From the NCBI GenBank assembly GCA_038501625.1, contig JAZAYU010000170.1:372001-436000 (forward strand): DNA of 64,000 nucleotides. Reading direction: 5' to 3'. Shown here piece after piece: positions 56,438 through 64,000 of this stretch. The stretch's first letter is position 1. Every line of letters begins with the position of its first letter. This stretch comes from Corbicula japonica (Eukaryota > Mollusca > Bivalvia > Venerida > Cyrenidae). Under the pieces are notes generated by a model. It was not told the DNA's origin and searched no databases. It worked only from the letters and a program-made list of their open reading frames with translations. Position numbers and translations under genes: made by a program.

Positions 56438-58200
56438 TTGAACATACATGCTTTACACAGTCTTGTATCATAAGTTTATTTGAATATTTTTAAATGGGTG
56501 AGGTTAATTCTATCGTTAAAGTTTTTAATTTGAGCACGGCTTTTTGAGCATTTAAAGTTCTTTATTCTATTTGAATAGTCGCACGTTTTCCTGTTTTTGA
56601 TACAAGTTAATTTTATTTTTTAACGAAACAAAATCACTGAATTTTTAACCGATATGAAACTTGTGTGATATGTTTCCCACAGATACTGACACAAGACAAG
56701 TGACGCTTAACTAGAAATTTAAAGTCTTTTCTTCAAAGCTTTCGGCCCTTATTGTCTTCACATTAAAAATGATTGTGCCTCTGGCTGGGAGCGAACCCGT
56801 ACCGTTAAGGTGTAAGCACTCAGTTGTGCGGTATATTTTGAGCAGGCCAACTAGGGCCAATCAAGACTCCTGGACATCTTTGATGATCACTTCGAAAATA
56901 ACAATGAATACCTAGCTAACTGTAGTTTATGTTTTTCACACGTCTGTTTAGTATAATAATCCAATAACAATAAGCGTCGGATCATAATAAAAACACACAC
57001 AAATTTTCATTGTGTATCAATTTATTTATTAAATTATATATTATTTTCAATCATTATCATCAACAATACAACAAAGCAACGATAGATCATGTACGCAAAA
57101 TCCAATCGCAGCTTCACTCATCAATTAAGTACTTTAGAATGCAGTTGGATCGTGTCGTTGGTTATACTTCCCACGAGCTATACAGGTCGAATTATTTGTC
57201 TTAAAAACTGAAATAAAATTCTTAAATTAAAAATTGTAATGACTAAATTACATTTTAATGATTCAATAAGATGATAAATAATAACATTTTTGAGAAAATA
57301 TCACATAAACTGCATAATATTTATTACAATAATTTTCCCGGACCCGAGACAACTCTATATGGGTTGTCTCCGGGTCCGGACCTCTAGACCAAAAGTCTAG
57401 AGGTCCGGACCCGGACCCGGAGACACTTCCTAAAATTAAAATCATCTCTTTTATCAATGATAAAGATCAAGAAAAATTGCTTGCTTATCTGAAGTGTTTG
57501 CTTTATTGAGTTATAGTTCATTCAGATAAATTTTATTACTTGTGGGACTGATAAATATTTTAAAGCAAATTGTAACCCGCTGGAGAGATAGGACATGAAC
57601 GTAGCATTAGCATGAGAACAGGAATCGCCTGTACTGCATATTACACCGCAATAAAAGCGAAAACGATAAATTGGTGGTCCGGTATATGTGATGGTTGACA
57701 TGGTCCATCAGAAATTATTGGTGGAAAATAAAGAAAGTATCATGGTGTTATAAACCGAATCAAGGAAACTGAACTGCCGGTTATTGGTGAATGTTTCATG
57801 CTTAGTAAAAGTTTTTCTTAGACAATTGAAGTTGTGTGCTTTATAGAAGACCCCACCCTTCTGTTTGGAGGTATAAAATATTGCTGTGTCGAGACTTCAG
57901 ACAACTTGTACCAGTGCATAATGCTTTACATAATGAAGAAGGATTACATCACACCGTTTTGAAAGTGAAATTTTCAATCAAGTGATAACACAGAATTATT
58001 CTAACACACGTTGTTCGACAGCAGGAAGTACAGTTAATAAAATCCATCAAGACGTATCAGAAGGTTGCCCATGTAAAGAAGCAACAACTGTTATTTAAAA
58101 GTGTATCACGTCACTGGTAGACAATGAAAATACCTTTTACCAAAAAATGACTTAGTGAATGACAACCACGAATGTGTTTTTGACTTTTTGCCCAATGTTT
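56438..58200. other. No recognised gene; SINE stub and hairpins
   Basis: Positions 56770-56812 are the head of the tRNA-derived SINE (GGGAGCGAACCCG). Positions 57337-57427 hold two adjacent palindromes. Weak coding traces at 57880-58110 may be eroded helicase sequence leading into 58205. Confidence 0.45.
57337..57427. repeat. Two adjacent GC-rich hairpins
   Basis: The first pairs CCCGGACCCGAGACAAC with GTTGTCTCCGGGTCCGG around a short loop. The second pairs GTCCGGACCTCTAGAC with GTCTAGAGGTCCGGAC around CAAAA. They share the GGTCCGGACC word, so alternative pairings are possible. GC content is strikingly higher than in the surroundings. Confidence 0.8.
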
Positions 58201-58204
58201 CGCC

Positions 58205-58400
58205 TTGAAGATTCTGGTGACAAAACGAGGGCAAATGATACTAGCACCACCTGTAAAGAGGCTTAAGCATCGAAGTCCTGTAATACTTCTTAGGAATCTC
58301 TCTGGTAAGCTTGTGAATGGACTAATAGGAATCGTGAACGAACTGGCATACAGTGGACCTCCATTGGGGAATTTCCAAATATTGGGACAGTTCCTGAATG
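58205..58400 (+). pseudogene. PIF1-like helicase fragment
   Basis: ILAPPVKRLKHRSPVILLRN followed by LSGKLVNGLIGIV matches the 'G-x-P-V-M-L-L-R-N-L-S-x-x-L-V-N-G-x-x-G-x-V' block near the C-terminal RecA domain of PIF1-like helicases. These occur both as host genes and as the helicase of Helitrons. Only about 60 residues are visible, with no Walker motifs. It is a relic or one exon; given the many Helitron-like repeats here, a Helitron source is possible. Confidence 0.45.
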
Positions 58401-58404
58401 ATAC

Positions 58405-58629
58405 ATGGCGGCAACGCACGTGCAGAAGCATCATATAGCCTTAAATCAAGCACCTTTCTACTGTCCATTGTGCATGTTTCGGTGCTCCACCAGAGATGCC
58501 CTAGAAAAGCATGCTGTACACTACAAGCGGCATGCTGCAGTGGCATTAACTATGGGCTATGACCCGAACCCGAGAAGACACTTCATCCAGAATTCCACCG
58601 CTGCCACCATAAATCACTTTCACTTTTAA
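58405..58629 (+). CDS. C2H2-like zinc-finger fragment
   Basis: APFYCPLCMFRCSTRDALEK then HAVHYKRH: C-x2-C, twelve residues, then His residues spaced as in a slightly irregular C2H2 finger. The frame overlaps the end of the helicase-like frame in another frame and closes at TAA 58629. It may be an exon tail of a transposon-derived protein. Uncertain. Confidence 0.35.
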   Translation: MAATHVQKHHIALNQAPFYCPLCMFRCSTRDALEKHAVHYKRHAAVALTMGYDPNPRRHFIQNSTAATINHFHF

Positions 58630-58984
58630 TATATAACTTACTTCATTAATAGATCACAAGAGGTACAACAAAGTATTTATAAAAGATTAATATTACATAA
58701 TTTTAGTGTAGACCATGCACAGATTGTGTACATTTTTCAGTGATCTGGATGAAAAGTTCATATAAAACATATGATGTACCATTCATTTAATAGCTAAATG
58801 AAATTAAATTACTTTTCTTTTGTTTAACAGTATATGATTTAAAGACCAATTAAGACATTACATGCAGAAAGCAATATCCTTTATTAAAGTTCTATTTACC
58901 ATACAAAAAGCAAAGATCAAGTCTGTATTGTGGCAATTATATATGTTTCATGTAAACAGTAAAGGTAGTGTGTAATTGTCATTT

Positions 58985-61900
58985 GTTTCACTAAAATTAT
59001 CGAAAAAGGATGTCCTTTAAGAAAATTAGGCTGACAAAACCTCGGCAAGTATTTTGTGTCATGACAATATCTTTTAGTTTGGTTAAATGATTTAACGTTA
59101 TTAGTCTAGAGACATTGAAAAAAGGAAATATTCGTGTGAAGAAAGCAGCAATTATAAATAAGGCAAAAAGACGTCGTGGTTTTTTTAAACAAATTTGTAA
59201 TTAAAATTATGAGATTTATTTAAGGACTTGCACGAATATATTGAAGGTATAAAGTATTTTATTTCAAATATTTCTGAATTACCTTTTTATCAGTGTTTGT
59301 CAGTGTTGCAGAAGGCAAATGCACGTGGAAACATAAAAAGAAAATCACGTATTCGTTGTTCTATTAATGACCTACATATCATTTTAAAACGATCTGGCAG
59401 ACACGCTATGCTATCTAGGTTGGCTTCTCTTTCTATATCAAGTCTGCAGAAACTGGATGAGGAAGCCGACGACATCGTCATAAGAACCCATCCTTTTTAC
59501 GAAGTTGCTAGTCTGATTCAGTGTTATACTCGGCATGTTCTCAGGCCACACATTGACTTGGAATCTGACCATAAAAGACATTTCCTTAAATTTTCTTTTT
59601 TAAATAAAGGAATAGATTTTATTGACCTTCCTAGTATATTTAAAGATAAAACAGTTCAATCGGCTGTTCCTAATTATTTTAAGAATACTGAATCGCCTAT
59701 GGTTTGTTATAAATACAACAAACCAACTAGAAATACAATTTTTAATTACAATAAAATTACCTCTGATTTACAGATCATTGATAATACACCAAAATCTTGA
59801 GAGTGTTTAACTTCTAAATATTGCTATAAGCCTGTCGGTCATATTGTTACCGCTGATCTTAATGAAATCAAAGACTCTAGAATTCGTAATTTAATTTCTA
59901 AAGGTCCCAAATATAGAATTACATCCAAAATTGATTTTAATGCATGTCGTGCAGAAATTGCTGAGTCTTTAAACCTATTTTGCAATAAATGGTGCAAAAG
60001 AGAACATGCTGAGCCTAATGCACTTTCTAACTGGTAAAAACACATATTTAAAATAATAGACACTCGTATATCATTTTATGAAAGAAACAATGCTTTATTA
60101 CCACCTAGACCTCGTTTTAACTTTCGTCATTTGAAAAAAAGAATTCAAGACTTTCATAACAAATTTGTTTTAACACCCGCTGATAAGGCTTCTAATAATA
60201 TAATTATAGTGTGACGGGTACACTGTATTAATATTCAAACTGAAGAACTGAACAGTACTAATGCTTATGTATTAACTTCTTCATCTGAGAGTGATATTGT
60301 TACTGCACACACTCTACAAATTACAAAATTTAGAATCAGTATTGAGCCGAAACAAGACAAAGTACCTACTATGTATTGGTTGCCTAAAATGCATAAAACA
60401 CCGCACAAAGCAAGATTTATTGCTAACTCTAGTTCTTGCACTACTACTAAATTATCCGTGCTCTTAACTTCTTGTCTTACAGCTATTAAAGAACATGTAA
60501 TTAGGTATTGCGATAAGGTTTTTGAAACTTCTTGCAAAAATTTATTTTGGTCGATTAAAAATTCAAATGACGTTTTGAAAAAGCTTAAATCAAATAATTT
60601 TCAGGCGTTCTGTTTGTCTACTTATGATTTCTCAACTTTATATACCTCGCTCCCTCATAATTTAATAAGAGACAAACTAACCAGTCTCATTGAAAAAACG
60701 TTTGCTAGAGAAAATAAAACCTTCATCGCTTGTAATGAACATAGGGCATTTTTTACAGATGGTTCTTATGATAATTATACTTTATGGACTTGACAAGACC
60801 TAATAGAGTCGCTAACTTTTATTTATGTTAGATTCGGTACCTCTATTTATAAACAAGTAATAGGCATCCCAATGGGTACTAATTGTGCACCCCTTGTTGC
60901 TGATCTGTTTTTATACTGTTATGAAAGAGACTTTGTTATCTCTTTCTACTGAACATCAAGATGATATTATTACAGCTTTTAACAACACCTCGAGGTACCT
61001 TGATGATTTATTAAATATAGATAATAACCATTTTCCATCACTGGTTTATTAGATCTACCCTAAAGAACTACAACTTAATAAAGCGAACACTTCAGAACAG
61101 CAAGCAAACTTTCTCGATCTAAATCTGTCAATTGAAAATGGTTATGTCACTACTAAAATATATGACAAAAAGAGATGATTGTAATATAGTAAATTTTCCG
61201 TTTTTAGACGGCGATGTTCCCCGTGCAACATCTTACGGGGTTTATATTTCCCAGCTTGTTCGCTTTTCAAGAGCTTGCAACGATATTAATTTCAATTAAC
61301 GTAATCTTTGCATTACAGAAAAACTTTTAAAACAAGGTTATCGGTATCACAAATTAAGGAAAACATTTTGCAAGTTTTATCGTCGACACCCAGATCTAAT
61401 TCATAAATACAGGTGCAGTTTAAAATCACTATTGCAACAAGGTATTTCACAGCCAGTTTTTTATGGAGATTTAATTTATAAACTAAAGAAGATAAAGGGC
61501 AATGTTTATTTCTCCCGGTTATTCGTAAAAACCATCTGTAAATTTAAAAAGAAAGGTTACCAACATGATATTTTACAGCGCTCTGCATGCCTCAGCTGGT
61601 GATTAACCCTTCTACAGTTGATCATTATGCTTACCTCTTTGGTTGCACGACGGTGGCAGGGGTTTAAGAGTTTATGAAGGTTTATGGGGAAATCTTTTCT
61701 TAAAAGAACCTAGGAGCTCGATTTGTTTCTTTTATCCCTGTCATCGTGCTCTTGCTGATTTTACTCCAGGAGCTTTGGTCTCGGTAAGATCATTGAGTAC
61801 CCGCCCTTTGGCTTTGCAATGCTATTAAATTCTTATGTTTTATATGTTTGTGTGCTTTTGCATGCAACATTGTTGAGCCAAAAAGTGGGTTGGAGTTGTT

Positions 61901-62060
61901 TCACCAAGACAACTTGTATTTGTTTTGTGATTTGAGAACCTGTTGGGGCAAGTGTGAGGTTGGTGCACCCTAAAACCTGGTTTAAACCCCCAGTGGCAAT
62001 TTGATTTGCCACTGACCGTTCCAAGGCGGTAACCCCCCGGGTTCTTATTTTTGTTTATTG
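58985..62060 (+). mobile_element. Naiad-type Penelope-like retroelement (near full length)
   Basis: Coding region about 59050-61667, followed by a 3' region to about 62060 that is shared with the truncated copies at 16380-17115 and 33070-33622. The 5' boundary is uncertain. The 3' region contains a CAGTGGCAA/TTGCCACTG hairpin at about 61990-62015. The element abuts a LINE tail at about 62060. Confidence 0.7.
59228..61667 (+). pseudogene. Naiad reverse transcriptase ORF with in-frame TGA codons
   Basis: One frame runs from 59228 to about 60930, interrupted by TGA at 59798-59800, 60212-60214 and 60791-60793 and by one TAA at 60035-60037. The linker reads NTPKS-(TGA)-EC, placing a TGA at the first position of the CxC motif that defines Naiads. 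Reverse transcriptase motifs: YWLPKMHKTPHKARFIAN, STYDFSTLYTSLP, GIPMGTNCAPLVADLF, and, after a frame change near 60931, RYLDDLL with catalytic Asp codons at 61002-61007. The C-terminal words FSRLFVKTICKFKKKGY and NPSTVDHYAYLFGCTT close at TAA 61665-61667. The N-terminal nuclease was not identified. Several later frame changes make this copy dead. The three TGAs may be selenocysteine codons, as reported for clam Naiads. Confidence 0.75.
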
Positions 62061-62322
62061 TCATGTTTTTAAAATTAAAAATGGTCTGGCTCCCGATTAC
62101 ATGGAAGAATATTTCATTCCACAAGACACTGTTCATTCCTACAAAACCATGTTAAGTAACAAGGGTGGATTTGCAGTCCTAAAGGTCTAAGGTTTTGGCT
62201 CAAAATCTTACAGCTTTGTGGGTTGTTCCTTGTGGAATAGTTTGCCAGCGGAATTATCTAACATTAGCAGTTTACCTTCTTTCAAAATATCTGTTAAGAA
62301 GTACCTAATGGACAGTTTGTAA
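62058..62322 (+). pseudogene. LINE ORF2 C-terminal tail
   Basis: VFKIKNGLAPDYMEEYFIP, then SYSFVGCSLWNSLPAELSN, then LPSFKISVKKYLMDSL and stop at 62320-62322. The patterns NGLAP-x-Y and LWN-x-LP...F-K are the hallmark end of CR1/I/Jockey-type LINE reverse transcriptases. One TAA interrupts at about 62188. The upstream part is absent, replaced by the Naiad 3' end at about 62058. Either a 5'-truncated LINE copy landed there, or the LINE was interrupted. An AT-rich 3' tail without features continues to about 62760. Confidence 0.7.
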
Positions 62323-62821
62323 TTTTATTTTTTTTTAATCTTCAAAAATGTTTTTCAAATTTACATTTGTTTTTTTTTTGGTATAGGAATGGATTTAACT
62401 TTTTTTGTTTCTCATCTTATCATTTAACACTTTTAGTTTATAATGATGTTTTTTTTCTTTTTATTTGTTAATAATATGCTACACATTTTTAAATTTCTTA
62501 TCGCTAGATTTTAAAAGTTGAGAGTTGGTAGCTTGGCAGTAGTTTTAGTAATAGGTTTAACTTTGTGACTGATATAATATAATTTGTCTTTATTGAAATT
62601 TAAATGAAGGTAGAATATTTAATGTTTATTAATTTTATCATTTGCTTCTTAGTATATTTATTCCGCTGCTATTTGAATAATGGGTAACAATACTGTAAAT
62701 TCTAATTTGTGATAAAACAATTGAATTCTTACTGTGATATATTTAATTGAAAGTAGGTTTTGCATAAATTAAAGGCTCTCTATGTCATGCCACCAACACA
62801 GAGGACCACAATGGAAATAAG

Positions 62822-63511
62822 ATCCATCCATCCATCCATCCATCCATCCATCCATCCATCCATCCATCCATCCATCCATCCATCCATCCATCCATCCATC
62901 CATCCATCCATCCATCCATCCATCCATCCATCCATCCATCCATCCATCCATCCATCCATCCATCCATCCATCCATCCATCCATCCATCCATCCATCCATC
63001 CATCCATCCATCCATCCATCCATCCATCCATCCATCCATCCATCCATCCATCCATCCATCCATCCATCCATCCATCCATCCATCCATCCATCCATCCATC
63101 CATCCATCCATCCATCCATCCATCCATCCATCCATCCATCCATCCATCCATCCATCCATCCATCCATCCATCCATCCATCCATCCATCCATCCATCCATC
63201 CATCCATCCATCCATCCATCCATCCATCCATCCATCCATCCATCCATCCATCCATCCATCCATCCATCCATCCATCCATCCATCCATCCATCCATCCATC
63301 CATCCATCCATCCATCCATCCATCCATCCATCCATCCATCCATCCATCCATCCATCCATCCATCCATCCATCCATCCATCCATCCATCCATCCATCCATC
63401 CATCCATCCATCCATCCATCCATCCATCCATCCATCCATCCATCCATCCATCCATCCATCCATCCATCCATCCATCCATCCATCCATCCATCCATCCATC
63501 CATCCATCCAT
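62822..63511. repeat. Uninterrupted CATC tetranucleotide microsatellite, about 690 bp
   Basis: About 172 copies of CCAT/CATC without a visible interruption. Translations give long SIHP or MDGW polymers in several frames on both strands; these are not proteins. Purity over this length implies recent expansion. Confidence 0.95.
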
Positions 63512-64000
63512 TTCTTACAGATTTGCAAGTTTGAAATTGTAAATAAAAAGGAGAATTCAGCTTTACGTACTTCTATTTTTTTGTAGAAAGAAACACGCAG
63601 AAAATGTTTTGCGAATGCATGGAGCCGACGAGACATTTTTCTACCGTGCATGGCAATAAGAAATTCACCTGTGGCAAATGCGGAAAATCTGAAACTCTTA
63701 AGGGCAACTTGAAAAGAAATTTACTTATACAAAACATTATCAACAACAACAATTCCTTTATTTTTATCAGTTTAGCTTTCGAGTAGGATTCTTAAATGAT
63801 GCGAACATATATGATCAAAAGGGCACCTTCATGCTAATAATGCTTTTTAATCCATATAACGGTCTATTGTATTCACCTCGTTCGCATGTCACATTAAAAA
63901 GTCATTTGCATCCTATATTGAAAGGTCATTTGTAAACTGATATTGTTAAAAATAAATTGACAAAGGCTTGAAGATAACAATATGGTTCATCATAACTGTA
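63512..64000. other. Window end, one weak Cys-rich frame
   Basis: The frame 63604-63786 encodes [20 protein letters not shown] and then FTCGKCGK. It has two Cys pairs but lacks properly spaced His residues, so it is at best a broken zinc finger. Nothing else is recognised. Confidence 0.3.

Noticed and set aside
62760..63651. Long frames of repeated SIHP and MDGW on both strands
   Set aside because: They are translations of a tetranucleotide microsatellite, open in several frames on both strands, with no other coding sign.
63604..63786. C2H2 zinc-finger gene
   Set aside because: It has CGKCGK but no His pair at the right spacing; too short and isolated.
1..64000. CRISPR array, bacterial operons, rRNA genes
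   Set aside because: The tandem repeats have 130-170 bp periods without spacer structure, introns are present, and no rRNA sequence was recognised.

Overview
The window looks like nuclear DNA of a bivalve mollusc, probably a clam. It is AT-rich and has small exons with GT-AG introns. It carries tandem and dispersed repeats of types common in bivalve genomes: GTCCGTCCG-bearing arms, units with an AAGGTCAAGGTCACTG core, and tRNA-derived SINEs. Selfish elements outnumber host genes, and many reading frames carry stops or one-base frame changes.

Layout. Positions 1-5800 are repeats, including a tandem tRNA-derived SINE and several 145-168 bp arrays. Positions 6200-7170 hold three exons of a possible Ulp1-like (C48) protease fragment. 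Positions 8733-13295 hold a HECT-type E3 ubiquitin ligase in five exons with the catalytic Cys; its introns contain small DNA transposons. Positions 13.3-21.4 kb are repeats: piggyBac-like MITEs, a Naiad 3' fragment and Helitron-like repeat elements. Positions 21470-22936 (minus) encode a DDE integrase-core transposase.

Positions about 25.6-37.8 kb are a decayed Polinton/Maverick on the minus strand. Reading away from the polymerase, the order is polB, packaging ATPase, a conserved small protein, retroviral-like integrase with chromodomain, a small protein, minor capsid, another conserved protein, major capsid and cysteine protease. An unknown plus-strand reading frame lies at the edge. The polB and major capsid genes contain apparent spliceosomal introns. 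polB is also split by a Tc1/mariner element with a clean TA duplication, and one of its introns is mostly a truncated Naiad retroelement.

Positions 38.2-42.6 kb (minus) hold two unrecognised host-like genes, one with a duplicated exon. Positions 46.5-49.9 kb hold a LINE ORF1 fragment, two exons resembling opposite ends of a Crypton-like tyrosine recombinase, and a long Helitron-like tandem array. Positions 53.0-56.4 kb (plus) hold a Myb/SANT-like DNA-binding gene and a possible neighbouring first exon. Positions 58.2-58.6 kb hold PIF1-like helicase and zinc-finger fragments. Positions 59.0-62.06 kb are a Naiad-type Penelope-like retroelement with three in-frame TGA codons, matching the selenocysteine codon usage reported for clam Naiads. 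A LINE ORF2 tail follows, then about 690 bp of uninterrupted CATC repeat.

The most interesting objects are the intron-bearing Polinton, the Naiad with in-frame UGA codons, and a nuclear-receptor-like core shared by otherwise unlike tandem repeats. All calls come from reading the sequence and remembered family features; no searches were run.
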